From an uncultured Veillonella sp. (lineage in GTDB: Bacteria > Bacillota > Negativicutes > Veillonellales > Veillonellaceae): 53,516 nt of DNA. Both the position numbers and the translations under genes were made by a program. Shown in pieces: positions 1 to 10,185 of this stretch. The notes beneath the pieces are model-generated. The model was not told the DNA's origin and searched no databases. It was given only the letters and a program-made list of their open reading frames with translations. The stretch lies in the NCBI GenBank assembly GCA_902477915.1, contig CABSJA010000008.1:1-53516 (forward strand). Direction: 5' to 3'. How positions within the stretch are numbered: the first letter of the stretch is position 1; the number at the start of each line of letters is the position of its first letter.

Positions 1-1295
1 TCATGGTTAAACCACTGACGAGCATCTCCTAAAATATATAAAGAACCACAAACAGCGATAATATCACCATTCTTTGTATGTTTATAGGCTAAAGCCAATG
101 CATCTTTAACAGAATCAGCTGTTTGAGCTATAGCTTTTGGAACAATGTGACGTATTTTTTCAACCAAAACCTCTGGCACTTCTGTTCTATCTGTAGGTGC
201 AGGTACTACAAGTACCGTATCCCCTGCCTTAACGACTTCACGAATAATAGCATCCTGATTTTTATCTTTAAGAATTGCCATCACAATCGTTTTTGGGGCA
301 TCCTTAAATAGCTCACCATAGGTCATACTGAAGGATTCTGCGCCAGCCGCATTATGCGCACCGTCAAAGATAAAGGTACGATCTAAGCCGCGTTTAACTT
401 CAAAACGCCCTGCCCACGTAGTACGAGCAAAGCCTTCGCGCATCGTTTCTTCACTGATGCACTTATCTTCTTTCATCAATAGACGTACAGCCATCAATGC
501 GCATGCGAGATTTACAGATTGATGAATACCGGCCATTGTCGTAAATAACATTGCAGGAGCGGCATCATTAGTGCTCACAGTAATCATTTGACCACCTGTT
601 ACGGCACTACGGCTATCGATACCAAAATCTTTATTGAAAGCATACACTTTAGCATGTTTCTCTTTAGCTACCTCTTCAATAATACGAAGAGGTGCATCCT
701 GTGCTGCCGTTACAACAGGGACTTTAGATTTAATAATCCCTGCCTTATGACGTGCAATTTCCTCAACAGTATCACCACAGTAGGCTTGATGATCGATTGT
801 TACATTGGTAATAACAGATACTTTTGGAGTCACAATATTTGTGGAGTCTAGTAATCCCCCTAAGCCAACTTCTATCACTGCATAGTCTACAGCTTGATCT
901 TTGAAGAACAAAAAGGCTGCAGCCGTCAAAATTTCAAATTGCGTTGGTGCTTCTGTGCCGTTACTAATGATAGTATCAACTGCCACTTTTACACGGCTAA
1001 TTAGATTACCGAAGGCTTCCTCTGTAATATTTCCATCATTAATTTGAATTCGCTCCGTATAGGATTGAAGGTGAGGCGATGTAAATCGCCCCACCCGTAA
1101 TCCACTTGTAAACAGTGCGTAGGAAATATATGAGGTAACCGAGCCCTTACCATTCGTTCCTGTAACATGAACAATTTTATAGTCCTCTTGTGGATTCCCT
1201 AAGGCTTCCATAAGGGCTGTTATTCGTTCAAGGCCAGGCTTAATACCGAATGAAGATGCCTGTTCTAAATAGGCTAAGGCCTCTTGATATGTCAT
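1..1295 (-). CDS. folC: Bifunctional folylpolyglutamate/dihydrofolate synthase, 3' end cut by window
   Basis: It adds glutamate residues to folates using ATP, which keeps folate in the cytoplasm and makes it the preferred cofactor form. The translation (about 431 residues up to the window edge) starts MTYQEALAYLEQ and has the Mur-ligase-type P-loop VTGTNGKGSV near residues 43-53, then FTSPHL, VIEVGLGGLLDSTN and the C-terminal-domain motif FDGAHN. This is close to full family length, so only a few codons and the stop should be missing. The ATG is preceded by TAGGAGGT. The valS stop lies 12 bp upstream, so the two genes are co-transcribed. Folate supply fits the fhs/fchA genes elsewhere in the window, but folC is a normal housekeeping gene. 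Confidence 0.93.
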   Translation of the reverse strand, partial: MTYQEALAYLEQASSFGIKPGLERITALMEALGNPQEDYKIVHVTGTNGKGSVTSYISYALFTSGLRVGRFTSPHLQSYTERIQINDGNITEEAFGNLISRVKVAVDTIISNGTEAPTQFEILTAAAFLFFKDQAVDYAVIEVGLGGLLDSTNIVTPKVSVITNVTIDHQAYCGDTVEEIARHKAGIIKSKVPVVTAAQDAPLRIIEEVAKEKHAKVYAFNKDFGIDSRSAVTGGQMITVSTNDAAPAMLFTTMAGIHQSVNLACALMAVRLLMKEDKCISEETMREGFARTTWAGRFEVKRGLDRTFIFDGAHNAAGAESFSMTYGELFKDAPKTIVMAILKDKNQDAIIREVVKAGDTVLVVPAPTDRTEVPEVLVEKIRHIVPKAIAQTADSVKDALALAYKHTKNGDIIAVCGSLYILGDARQWFNH

Positions 1296-1307
1296 ATAAA
1301 CCTCCTA

Positions 1308-3965
1308 TTATAAGGTTTCAAGGAACGCTTCACGTTCCAATAACGCTTGTTGTTTTTGTTTATATTCTTCTAACTTTTCTTTTTCTTTTGCTACTACAGC
1401 TTCAGGAGCTTTTGCTAGGAAGCCTTGGTTAGACAATTTACCTTCCAAACGAGAAATTTCTTTTTCCATTTGGATTTTTTCCTTTGCAATACGCTCTCTT
1501 TCTTTTTCGCCATCGATTAAGTCTTTAAGCAAGAGATATACTTCCATACCATTGACAACTGTTACAGTTGCATTTTCTGGTTTTGCATCATCGGCACCAA
1601 GAATGGTTACCTTCTCAGCCCAAGCTAATGTTACGAAGTAATCGCTATGATCTGCTACAGTTTGAGCCAATGCTTCATCTGTTGGCGCCACAATAACCTC
1701 AGCTTTTTTGCCTAAAGGCACATTCATTTCAGCACGCATGTTACGAATACCTTTGATGGCATCCATCATAACTTCCATTTGACGTGCTGCACCTTCAAGA
1801 TTATCAAACTTCAATGCTTCTGGCCATTTAGTGACAACGATGCTATCCCCTTCATGAGGCAAGTGTTGCCAAATATGTTCTGTTACGAACGGCATGAATG
1901 GATGTAATAATTCAAGCATGTGACGCAAGATTGTTACGAGTAAGTATTGAACTGTACGACGATCACGTTCATTACCATCGTTATATAAACGAGGTTTAGC
2001 TAACTCAATATACCAGTCACAGTATGTATTCCAAATGAAGTCATATACGGAGCTTGCCGCTTCACCAAGTTCGAATTTATCTAGGTTAGAAGTTACACTT
2101 TGTACTGTTTCATTGTATTTTTGAACAATCCATTGGTCTGCTAATGTCAAATCATCTGCTGTTGGAACGAAGCTTTCATCATAATTTGTAAGATTCATCA
2201 ATACAAATTTGGATGCATTCCAAATCTTATTAGCAAAGTTGCGATTTGCTTCAACGCGTTCCATATAGAAGCGCATATCGTTACCAGGTGTATTGCCAGT
2301 TACGAGAGTAAAGCGCAATGCATCAGCACCATATTGGTCGATAACTTCAAGAGGGTTAATACCATTACCCAAGGATTTACTCATTTTACGACCTTGGCTA
2401 TCGCGCACAAGACCATGAATAAATACATGTTTAAATGGAATTTCATGTTCAAACTCAAGAGCCATGAAAATCATACGAGCAACCCAGAAGAAGATGATAT
2501 CGTAACCAGTTACAAGAACACTTGTTGGATACCATTGTTTAAGTTCTGGTGTTTGTTCAGGCCACCCCATAGTAGCAAATGGCCATAAACCAGAGCTAAA
2601 CCATGTATCAAGAACGTCTGGATCTTGTGTAACATGACCGTGGCAATGAGGACATTCAGTAATATCTTCACGGCTTACGATTGTTTCACCGCAGTCATCA
2701 CAGTACCATGCAGGAATGCGATGGCCCCACCACAATTGACGGGAAATGGTCCAGTCGCGGATGTTTTCAAGCCAGTTTACATAAGTTTTTGTAAAACGTT
2801 CAGGAACAAACTCTACTTCGTGGTCTTTAACAACCTTAAGAGCTGGCTCTGCTAATGGTTTCATATCTACGAACCATTGTTTAGATACCATTGGCTCGAT
2901 AATTGTATTACAACGAGAGCAATGACCTACTGCATGGTCATGATCATCGATTTTTTCAAGTAAACCTAATTCTTTGAGTTCTGCTACTACTTGTTTACGA
3001 GCTTCTTCACGAGTCATGCCATTAAACTTGCCAGCACCTTCATTCATTGTGGCATCATTGTTCATAACAACGATGGATTCCAAATTATGACGTTGGCCCA
3101 TTTCAAAGTCATTAGGGTCATGAGCAGGTGTAATTTTTACACAGCCTGTACCGAAGCTAGCATCTACATAGTCATCGGCAATAACAGGAATTTCTCGATT
3201 AACAAATGGCAAAATCAATGTTTTGCCGATGAGATCTTTATAGCGATCATCATCAGGATTTACTGCTACGGCTACGTCACCAAACATTGTTTCTGGACGA
3301 GTTGTAGCAACAACTACAAAGCGATTTTCTTCACCCTTTACAGGATATTTAATATGCCATAAGTGGCCATGTTCATCTTCATGTTCAACTTCAACATCAG
3401 ATAAAGCAGTAGCACAGCGAGGGCACCAGTTGATAATACGTTCACCACGATAGATTAAACCTTTTTCATAAAGGCTTACAAATACTTCACGCACTGCATG
3501 ATAGTATCCTTCATCCAATGTAAAGCGTTCGCGAGACCAGTCACAAGATGCGCCTAAGCTACGGATTTGTTTTACGATAGTATCACCGTATTCTTTTTTC
3601 CATTCCCATACGCGCTCTACAAATTTTTCACGGCCTAAATCATAGCGAGATTTCCCCTCTTCTTTAGCGAGCATCTCTTCTACTTTGATTTGTGTAGCAA
3701 TACCAGCATGGTCAGTACCAGGCATCCACAACACATTGTAGCCTTGCATGCGTTTGAAACGGATGAGGATATCTTGCAATGTATTATCTAAAGCATGGCC
3801 CATATGCAACATACCAGTTACATTAGGAGGCGGCAATACGATACTAAATGGTTCTTTATTTGTGTCTACTTCTTCGTGAAAGTATCCTTGGTTTTCCCAA
3901 TAAGAATACCATTTCCCTTCTATTTCACCGGGGTTATAAGTGGTTAAATTTTCGTAGGTTTTCAT
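1308..3965 (-). CDS. valS: Valine--tRNA ligase
   Basis: It charges tRNA-Val with valine in the cytoplasm and edits mischarged threonine. The 885 residues match the usual bacterial length. The HIGH-type motif reads HMGH within PPPNVTGMLHMGH near residue 55, the KMSKS motif is intact (GRKMSKSLGNG), and the last 65 residues form the charged coiled-coil tRNA-binding arm typical of ValRS. Cysteine pairs in CPRCATALSD and in the CDDCGE/CPHCHGH segment look like zinc-binding knuckles. The start is 21 bp from the tatC stop, with an AGGAGG site in the gap, so there is no room for a T-box leader and the gene is read from the upstream operon. Confidence 0.97.
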   Translation of the reverse strand: MKTYENLTTYNPGEIEGKWYSYWENQGYFHEEVDTNKEPFSIVLPPPNVTGMLHMGHALDNTLQDILIRFKRMQGYNVLWMPGTDHAGIATQIKVEEMLAKEEGKSRYDLGREKFVERVWEWKKEYGDTIVKQIRSLGASCDWSRERFTLDEGYYHAVREVFVSLYEKGLIYRGERIINWCPRCATALSDVEVEHEDEHGHLWHIKYPVKGEENRFVVVATTRPETMFGDVAVAVNPDDDRYKDLIGKTLILPFVNREIPVIADDYVDASFGTGCVKITPAHDPNDFEMGQRHNLESIVVMNNDATMNEGAGKFNGMTREEARKQVVAELKELGLLEKIDDHDHAVGHCSRCNTIIEPMVSKQWFVDMKPLAEPALKVVKDHEVEFVPERFTKTYVNWLENIRDWTISRQLWWGHRIPAWYCDDCGETIVSREDITECPHCHGHVTQDPDVLDTWFSSGLWPFATMGWPEQTPELKQWYPTSVLVTGYDIIFFWVARMIFMALEFEHEIPFKHVFIHGLVRDSQGRKMSKSLGNGINPLEVIDQYGADALRFTLVTGNTPGNDMRFYMERVEANRNFANKIWNASKFVLMNLTNYDESFVPTADDLTLADQWIVQKYNETVQSVTSNLDKFELGEAASSVYDFIWNTYCDWYIELAKPRLYNDGNERDRRTVQYLLVTILRHMLELLHPFMPFVTEHIWQHLPHEGDSIVVTKWPEALKFDNLEGAARQMEVMMDAIKGIRNMRAEMNVPLGKKAEVIVAPTDEALAQTVADHSDYFVTLAWAEKVTILGADDAKPENATVTVVNGMEVYLLLKDLIDGEKERERIAKEKIQMEKEISRLEGKLSNQGFLAKAPEAVVAKEKEKLEEYKQKQQALLEREAFLETL

Positions 3966-3986
3966 CGTTCCTCCTAAATAAACTCC

Positions 3987-4877
3987 TTAGCGCTTCATAA
4001 TCTTAGCCAATACAAATAGGCTCGTTTCATATAGCAATATCATAGGTAATGCAATCATCGTTTGAGAGAACATATCCGGTGTAGGTGAAATGACAGCACC
4101 TATGATAAAGGATATAAGAATAAATATCTTTCGCTTCGTTTTTAAAAAACGCGATGTAATTAAGTTGAAATATCCCAAGATGATTAAAATCAACGGCAAC
4201 TCAAAGATAAATCCAAAGGGTAGTACAAAGGATAATACAAAGTCCATGTACTGACCAATGGAAAATAGCGGTTGTAATTCGTCTGTAGCAAAGCCCATAA
4301 AGAACTTAACGGCTGCTGGTAACACGAGAAAATAAGAAAATACAATACCTATGCCAAATAGTCCTATGGCAACTGGTAAGATCCAGTTAGATAACTGCTT
4401 TTCTCGTACAGTAAGGGCTGGCTTAACAAATAGCCAAATCTGATGCAATATAATGGGCGCCGCTATAATAAGACCACCTACTATAGACACCTTCATATAT
4501 GTAAAGAAGGCTTCAGTTGGTTTCATATAATAGAGCTTACCAGCTGGTTTTAGGAGTATTTCCAATAAAAAGTCTACATAATAATAAGAAATACAAGTTC
4601 CTATAACAACTGCAACAGCCATTATAATCAGACGCTTTCGCAATTCAGATAGATGTCCCACAAGGGATAGTTCCCGAGCTTCGTCCATCATTTTCAGTTC
4701 CATCTCAGTATAAATAGGTTCATCTTCTTGTTCCTCAGGAACGCGTTGATTTGCCACCTTATACCGTTCTTGCTCAGCCTTTAATTCAGCTTTACGACGC
4801 TTTTGACGAACTACACTATCAAAAGAAGGTTTTTGTATGGGATATTCGAAGTCCGGTTTTGGTTCGAATGGTTCCAT
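3987..4877 (-). CDS. tatC: Sec-independent translocase subunit TatC with a charged N-terminal extension
   Basis: TatC is the polytopic membrane receptor of the twin-arginine pathway and binds RR signal peptides of folded, often cofactor-bearing proteins. Residues 76-296 match the family: the cytoplasmic SLVGHLSELRKRL motif, about six hydrophobic spans and the FxFELPL region. The first 75 residues are unusual, being highly charged (KQKRRKAELKAEQERYK, EEQEDEP) and having no hydrophobic span; most TatC proteins start just before HLxELR. The ATG sits 1 bp from the upstream stop, so translation is coupled. No tatA is seen in the window. An internal start is possible, but the extension stays in frame with good coding character. 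Confidence 0.93.
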   Translation of the reverse strand: MEPFEPKPDFEYPIQKPSFDSVVRQKRRKAELKAEQERYKVANQRVPEEQEDEPIYTEMELKMMDEARELSLVGHLSELRKRLIIMAVAVVIGTCISYYYVDFLLEILLKPAGKLYYMKPTEAFFTYMKVSIVGGLIIAAPIILHQIWLFVKPALTVREKQLSNWILPVAIGLFGIGIVFSYFLVLPAAVKFFMGFATDELQPLFSIGQYMDFVLSFVLPFGFIFELPLILIILGYFNLITSRFLKTKRKIFILISFIIGAVISPTPDMFSQTMIALPMILLYETSLFVLAKIMKR

Positions 4878-4878
4878 A

Positions 4879-5850
4879 TTATACCTTTCTATCAGCTAAA
4901 TTTTCTACTGCCATCACAAGGAATTCCTTGCCTGGGAAGTCGCGTACAGCATCGAGTGCCGCCAAAGCATCTTTACAATATTGATCAGCTACAGCTAATG
5001 TATTATCAATACCACCTTGAGCGATAACATAGTCGATAATCGCTTGTTCATCACCGCCATTATTTAAGGCCTTAATGTCTGCAAGCAGTTTATCTTTATT
5101 ATCATCATTGACGATGCTTAACAACGGATATGTCAATAAACCTTCGCGAAGATCATTCCCCACTGGTTTACCAGTCGTCTCTGTTGTTTCACGATAGTCC
5201 ATAATATCGTCAGTGATTTGGAAAGCCATGCCCAACGCATGACCATATTTTTTCAACTCAACGATTTCGGATTCGCTCCAGCCCCCCAAGAGGCCCCCCA
5301 ATTCCATACAGCCTTCCATAAAGTCCGCTGTTTTCTTTTGGGTCTTGGTCATATAACGCTCAATACCTTGATCAATGCGATATACATCTTCCATTTGCAT
5401 GAACTCGCCTTCCACAAGGCAAGTAATAATATGGGAGAAAACCTGCAAATACTTCATATTAGGCATTTCAGACACGATTTGGAATGCTTTAGCAAATAAG
5501 TAGTCCCCACTAAGGATAGCTACCTTATTGCCTTTGTGCATATGAATCGTTTCTTCACCGCGACGAATCTCAGCTTGATCTAATACATCATCGTGAATCA
5601 GTGTCGCTAAATGAAGCATTTCTACAGCTTCAGCAATTCTAATACGCTGACGTTCTACAGATGTACCTGCATTAGCAATCAATAAACATAATTGCGCGCG
5701 CAAGCGCTTGCCACCTGCAGCAGATAATGGTCGAATCAGTGCATTAAAGTCTTCTGCACCTGTATTAAAAGATGATGCAAGAGACTCTTCCACACCCTCT
5801 AAATCTAGAGCGATGCGTTCCATAATCTCTAATTCATTGGTTTGACTCAT
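4879..5850 (-). CDS. Trans-polyprenyl diphosphate synthase (heptaprenyl/octaprenyl type, class I isoprenyl synthase)
   Basis: It elongates farnesyl or geranyl diphosphate with isopentenyl diphosphate to make the polyprenyl side chain of menaquinone or a related quinone. The protein (323 residues) has both Asp-rich Mg-binding motifs, DDVLD near residue 90 and DDIMDY near 218, plus GGKRLRA near 47 and the LIHDD context that defines the family. Length fits HepT/IspB. Its start overlaps the ysxC stop by 4 bp (ATGA), and its stop is 1 bp from the tatC start. Product chain length cannot be read by eye, so I give no symbol; it could be ispB or hepT. Confidence 0.9.
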   Translation of the reverse strand: MSQTNELEIMERIALDLEGVEESLASSFNTGAEDFNALIRPLSAAGGKRLRAQLCLLIANAGTSVERQRIRIAEAVEMLHLATLIHDDVLDQAEIRRGEETIHMHKGNKVAILSGDYLFAKAFQIVSEMPNMKYLQVFSHIITCLVEGEFMQMEDVYRIDQGIERYMTKTQKKTADFMEGCMELGGLLGGWSESEIVELKKYGHALGMAFQITDDIMDYRETTETTGKPVGNDLREGLLTYPLLSIVNDDNKDKLLADIKALNNGGDEQAIIDYVIAQGGIDNTLAVADQYCKDALAALDAVRDFPGKEFLVMAVENLADRKV

Positions 5851-6545
5851 GCTTCATCTCCTACTAGAACTTTATTGATGCGTTGTTGTAAAAGCTCACG
5901 ACCTGTATGCTTCAAAGAGCTATACAGAATTGGCGGCGTTGCAGTTGGATACATTTCCTTAATAATCGCTAAATTAGCAGACTTTTCTTTAGCTGTTAAT
6001 TTATCGACCTTAGTCACTACAATTTGTAATGGTACACCAGCTTCAACGAGCCAATCATAAGCTACCTTATCGATAGGCATCTCAGGATGACGACCATCAA
6101 TTAGTAAGCATAACAACATCAATCGTTCAGAATGTAAAATATAATCGGCAATAAAGGAAGACCACAAATTGCGGTTTCCTTTATTTGTCTTTGCAAATCC
6201 ATAACCAGGAAGATCAACGAGGAACCAATGATAACGGCGCTCCTCTGTTTCAGAAATATCCTCTTTAGACTCCACATCAAAATAGTTTATCGTCTTTGTC
6301 TTACCTGGTTGACCACTAACGAGGGCTAACCCACGATAATTACACAACGAGTTAATCAACGAAGATTTGCCCACATTAGAGCGTCCGATGAAAGCAATTT
6401 CCACAGTATCCCCTTCAGGATATTGATCCGCCTTCACACAGGAAGTATTATATTTTGCTGCTATAATACGAGGCCCCTTCGGTTCTTTTCGTGTATATTG
6501 TGGTTTTGGGCCCATTTGTTTAGTGGATTTTTTCTTTTTTTGCAT
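5847..6545 (-). CDS. ysxC: Ribosome-biogenesis GTPase YsxC/YihA (EngB)
   Basis: This is a small TRAFAC GTPase needed for late assembly of the 50S subunit. G1 (GRSNVGKSS), G3 (DLPGYGFAK), G4 (TKVDKL) and G5 (YSSLK) are all visible. At 232 residues it is about 35 longer than the typical protein, because of a lysine-rich N-terminus (MQKKKKSTKQ) that may contact rRNA. The start codon shares one base with the lon stop (TAATG), which implies coupling to lon. The lon-ysxC order is common in Firmicutes and supports the assignment. Confidence 0.95.
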   Translation of the reverse strand: MQKKKKSTKQMGPKPQYTRKEPKGPRIIAAKYNTSCVKADQYPEGDTVEIAFIGRSNVGKSSLINSLCNYRGLALVSGQPGKTKTINYFDVESKEDISETEERRYHWFLVDLPGYGFAKTNKGNRNLWSSFIADYILHSERLMLLCLLIDGRHPEMPIDKVAYDWLVEAGVPLQIVVTKVDKLTAKEKSANLAIIKEMYPTATPPILYSSLKHTGRELLQQRINKVLVGDEA

Positions 6546-8854
6546 TACACAAGTGCCTTTGCTAATACTTCATCCATTGTCTTAACTGGCGTAATAATGA
6601 GACCTTCTTTTACAATGTCAGGCAATTCTGCAATATCCTTTTCATTGCCTTTAGGAATCAATACTTCTTTAATGCCATTAGACAAGGCTGCTAATAACTT
6701 TTCTTTTAAACCGCCGATTGGTAATACACGGCCACGCAATGTAATTTCACCAGTCATAGCAATATCAGAACGAACCTTGCGGTTTGTTAAGATAGATACC
6801 ATCGCCAATGTCATTGTAATACCTGCTGAAGGGCCATCCTTAGGTGTTGCACCTTCCGGCAAGTGAACGTGAATATCGAGTTTCTTATAGAAATCGTCTT
6901 CGATTTTTAAGGCTTTTGCATTGTGGCGAATATAGCTCATGGCAGCTTGACCAGACTCTTGCATAACCTTACCTAAGCTACCAGTTAATGCAAGTTTACC
7001 TGTACCATTCATAGTGGTTGCTTCACATGGCAATACAACGCCACCTACAGAAGTCCACGCTAAACCATTTACATAGCCAATTTGCGGTTTCTTTTCACGC
7101 TCTTGGTCAACAAAGATTGGAGCGCCTAAGAATTCGTGAAGATTTTTTGTCGTTACTTTCGGTGCATCTCCACCTTCTTCAACGACTTTATAAGCAATTT
7201 TACGACAAATCTTAGCAATTGTTTTTTCCAAGGTACGAACACCGGCTTCACGAGTATATTCGGAAACTACCTTTTTCAACACTGCATCAGATAATTTAAC
7301 CTTGTAATCTTCAAGGCCATTTTTCTTGATTTGTTTAGGTACTAAATAGCGCTTAGCAATCTCTAATTTCTCTTGTTCCATATAGCTGGATAATTCAATG
7401 ATTTCCATACGATCTAACAATGGACCAGGAATATTGGATGCAACGTTAGCCGTTGTAATCCAGAATACTTCAGAGAAGTCGAATGGAACTTCGATAAAGT
7501 GATCGCTAAATGTACTATTTTGTTCTGGATCCAATACCTCTAATAATGCAGAGGATGGATCACCTTTATAGTCAGATGCTAATTTATCAATTTCATCCAA
7601 TAAGAATACAGGATTCTTAGTGCCTACATTCTTAAGACCTTGAATCATACGACCTGGCAATGCGCCAATATAGGTACGACGATGGCCACGAATTTCGGCT
7701 TCATCGCGAACACCACCTAAGGATGCACGGATGAACTTGCGGTTCATCGCTTTAGCGATAGACGTAGCCAAGGATGTTTTACCAACACCTGGTGGGCCTA
7801 CTAAGCAAAGAATAGAACCACTATTCTTACCAGTTAACTTACGAACAGCTAAGAATTCAAGGATACGTTTCTTAACCTTCTCAAGGCCATAATGATCCGC
7901 CTCAAGCATAGCGTGAGCTTCCTTGATATCCAAGCGATCCTCAGTCAATTCATTCCACGGTAATGCCAATACCCAATCTAGGTAATTGCGCAAAATAGTT
8001 GCTTCTGGCATCAATTGTGGCATGCGGCTATAACGAGAAATTTCTTTATCGATACGCTCATGTACATCTTCGCTAAGGTTAAGTGCTTTTAATTTAACAC
8101 GTAACTCTTCAGCTTCTTCCTCTGGATCCCCTTTGTCACCCAATTCATCGTGGATAACACGGATTTTTTCGCGCAAGAAATATTCTTTTTGCGCTTTTTC
8201 CATAGATTGACGTACTTGATTATTAATGGAGTTTTCCAAATCAGAGATTTGTAACTCCATATTCAAAATGCCTACAATCATATTTAAACGACGAGCTACA
8301 GATAACTCTTCAAGTAACTCTTGGCGTTTAGTGTTATTAATAGGCAATAAGAACGCAACTTGATCAGCCAATTCACATGGGTCGCGTAACTCCATTACGC
8401 GTGTAACACCTTCATCTGTAACAGATTTAGCCTCTTCAGCCCATTCGCCAAACTTAGACTGAACCAAACGACGATACGCTTCTAGCTCAACATCGTCTTC
8501 AAATTCGGAGGCTACCCGTTCGTAGTCCCCTACATAGTACGGATCCATACTTGTAATATTCATTACGCGAATACGTGTAATGCCCTCTACAAGAACACGT
8601 ACAATACCACCTGGTAAGCGTAACATTTGCTTAATTTTTACTAATGTACCCATTTGGGCTAAGTCATGAACAGTTGGCGCATCAACAGCATCATCCTTTT
8701 GGCTGACAACTGCTAAAATGCGATCCTCGTTCATTGCGGCTTCTACCGCTTTAATGGATTTGTCTCGACCGATATCGAGGTGAATCACGATATTCGGATA
8801 TACAACCATGCCTCTAAGAGGTACAGTTGGAATCCCAACTTCGAGTAAATTCAT
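6545..8854 (-). CDS. lon: ATP-dependent protease La (LonA)
   Basis: This cytoplasmic AAA+ serine protease degrades damaged and regulatory proteins. Domains in order are a substrate-binding N-domain (residues 1-200), a coiled linker, an AAA+ module with Walker A GPPGVGKTS near 357 and Walker B VFLLDEIDK, and a protease domain with catalytic Ser about 676 (PKDGPSAG) and Lys about 717 (GGLKEK). Length (769) is standard. The gene follows the clpX terminator, so it likely has its own promoter in the 65-bp gap or depends on read-through. No CIRCE or CtsR-like operator is obvious in that short gap. Confidence 0.97.
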   Translation of the reverse strand: MNLLEVGIPTVPLRGMVVYPNIVIHLDIGRDKSIKAVEAAMNEDRILAVVSQKDDAVDAPTVHDLAQMGTLVKIKQMLRLPGGIVRVLVEGITRIRVMNITSMDPYYVGDYERVASEFEDDVELEAYRRLVQSKFGEWAEEAKSVTDEGVTRVMELRDPCELADQVAFLLPINNTKRQELLEELSVARRLNMIVGILNMELQISDLENSINNQVRQSMEKAQKEYFLREKIRVIHDELGDKGDPEEEAEELRVKLKALNLSEDVHERIDKEISRYSRMPQLMPEATILRNYLDWVLALPWNELTEDRLDIKEAHAMLEADHYGLEKVKKRILEFLAVRKLTGKNSGSILCLVGPPGVGKTSLATSIAKAMNRKFIRASLGGVRDEAEIRGHRRTYIGALPGRMIQGLKNVGTKNPVFLLDEIDKLASDYKGDPSSALLEVLDPEQNSTFSDHFIEVPFDFSEVFWITTANVASNIPGPLLDRMEIIELSSYMEQEKLEIAKRYLVPKQIKKNGLEDYKVKLSDAVLKKVVSEYTREAGVRTLEKTIAKICRKIAYKVVEEGGDAPKVTTKNLHEFLGAPIFVDQEREKKPQIGYVNGLAWTSVGGVVLPCEATTMNGTGKLALTGSLGKVMQESGQAAMSYIRHNAKALKIEDDFYKKLDIHVHLPEGATPKDGPSAGITMTLAMVSILTNRKVRSDIAMTGEITLRGRVLPIGGLKEKLLAALSNGIKEVLIPKGNEKDIAELPDIVKEGLIITPVKTMDEVLAKALV

Positions 8855-8881
8855 ACTTCCTCCAGGTATTTATATTATGAA

Positions 8882-8915
8882 AAGAAACTCATTCCTACAC
8901 AGAAATGAGTTTCTT
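8882..8915 (-). terminator. Rho-independent terminator after clpX
   Basis: A 12-bp perfect stem (AAGAAACTCATT with AATGAGTTTCTT) and 10-nt loop begin directly after the clpX stop, and a T-rich run follows on the minus strand. The hairpin separates the clp unit from the lon operon. Confidence 0.8.
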
Positions 8916-8919
8916 CGAA

Positions 8920-10173
8920 TTACGATTTCAACTGGATGTCTTGGTCTGCCTCATTTTTGAGTATAGGTTCACCTGTGCTCAACACGGATTCACGATTTAC
9001 TATGCACTTAGCTACTTCCGGCATGGAAGGAACCTCGAACATAACGCGTTTCATCACCTTTTCAATGATAGCACGCAAACCACGAGCACCTGTTTTTCGC
9101 TGTAATGCTTCATCAGCGATTTCTTCTAATGCATCTTCAGTGAAAGTTAACTCTACACCATCAAGGGATAGAATTTTTTCATATTGTTTTGTTAATGCAT
9201 TTTTAGGCTTTGTCAAAATTTGAATTAATGCCTCTCTATCCAATTGATCCAATGTTACCATAACAGGTAAACGACCAATGAATTCTGGAATTAAACCAAA
9301 TTTCAATAAATCTTCAGGTACAACATCTTTTAAGATAGCTGATACATTACGTTCTTCTTTGCGCTGTACGTCTGCACCAAAACCAAGGGTTTTCTTAGCG
9401 GTACGCTTAGTAATAACCTTGTCCATACCATCAAATGCACCACCACAAATAAAGAGAATATTTGTAGTATCGATTTGAAGCATTTCTTGATTTGGATGCT
9501 TTCTGCCACCTTGAGGTGGAACAGAAGCTACGGTACCTTCTAAGATTTTAAGCAATGCTTGTTGTACACCTTCACCAGACACGTCACGTGTAATGGAAGG
9601 GTTCTCAGACTTACGAGCAATCTTATCGATTTCATCGATATAGATAATGCCACGTTCAGCCCGAGCTATATCATAATCTGCAGCTTGGATAATTTTAAGC
9701 AAGATATTTTCCACATCTTCCCCTACATAACCAGCTTCAGTTAAGCTTGTAGCATCTGCAATAGCAAATGGTACTTCTAGCATTTTCGCTAAGGTTTGAG
9801 CCAATAGTGTTTTACCACTACCAGTAGGACCAATGAATAAAACATTAGCCTTTTGTAATTCTACATCATCAACTACATTATCTGTTTGTAAACGTTTGTA
9901 GTGATTATATACAGCCACGGCTAAAGAGATTTTAGCATCATCTTGACCAATAACATATTCGTCAAGATGAGCTTTAATTTCTCTCGGCGTTGGCAATTCT
10001 TTTAAGTTGAAGTCATCCGCCTCTACGTCACCTAACTCATCAGCGATGATACGTTCACATACCTCAACGCATTCATCACAAATATATACATTAGGACCCG
10101 CTACTAATTTGCGGACTTCTTCGCTTGTGCGTCCACAAAAACTGCAGCGCATAGTGTCTTTATCTTTTGCCAA
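8920..10173 (-). CDS. clpX: ATP-dependent Clp protease ATP-binding subunit ClpX
   Basis: ClpX is a hexameric AAA+ unfoldase that feeds tagged substrates to ClpP. The N-terminal zinc-binding domain has Cys10, Cys13, Cys32 and Cys35, followed by Walker A GPTGSGKT near residue 116, Walker B YIDEIDK and the sensor-2 region (TGARGLR). An IGF-type ClpP-docking loop appears as LGFGAD near 263, so the tip motif is LGF. Length (417) is standard. The gene lies 12 bp after clpP, so the pair is made together. Confidence 0.97.
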   Translation of the reverse strand: MAKDKDTMRCSFCGRTSEEVRKLVAGPNVYICDECVEVCERIIADELGDVEADDFNLKELPTPREIKAHLDEYVIGQDDAKISLAVAVYNHYKRLQTDNVVDDVELQKANVLFIGPTGSGKTLLAQTLAKMLEVPFAIADATSLTEAGYVGEDVENILLKIIQAADYDIARAERGIIYIDEIDKIARKSENPSITRDVSGEGVQQALLKILEGTVASVPPQGGRKHPNQEMLQIDTTNILFICGGAFDGMDKVITKRTAKKTLGFGADVQRKEERNVSAILKDVVPEDLLKFGLIPEFIGRLPVMVTLDQLDREALIQILTKPKNALTKQYEKILSLDGVELTFTEDALEEIADEALQRKTGARGLRAIIEKVMKRVMFEVPSMPEVAKCIVNRESVLSTGEPILKNEADQDIQLKS

Positions 10174-10185
10174 GGGTCGCCTCCA

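Noticed and set aside
588..851. Plus-strand ORFs of 60-150 codons (for example here, 2991-3362 and 27958-28407)
   Set aside because: All lie antisense to well-supported minus-strand genes, lack SD sites and give low-complexity or Cys/Phe-rich products typical of shadow frames.
3966..3986. T-box leader for valS
   Set aside because: Only 21 bp separate valS from tatC.
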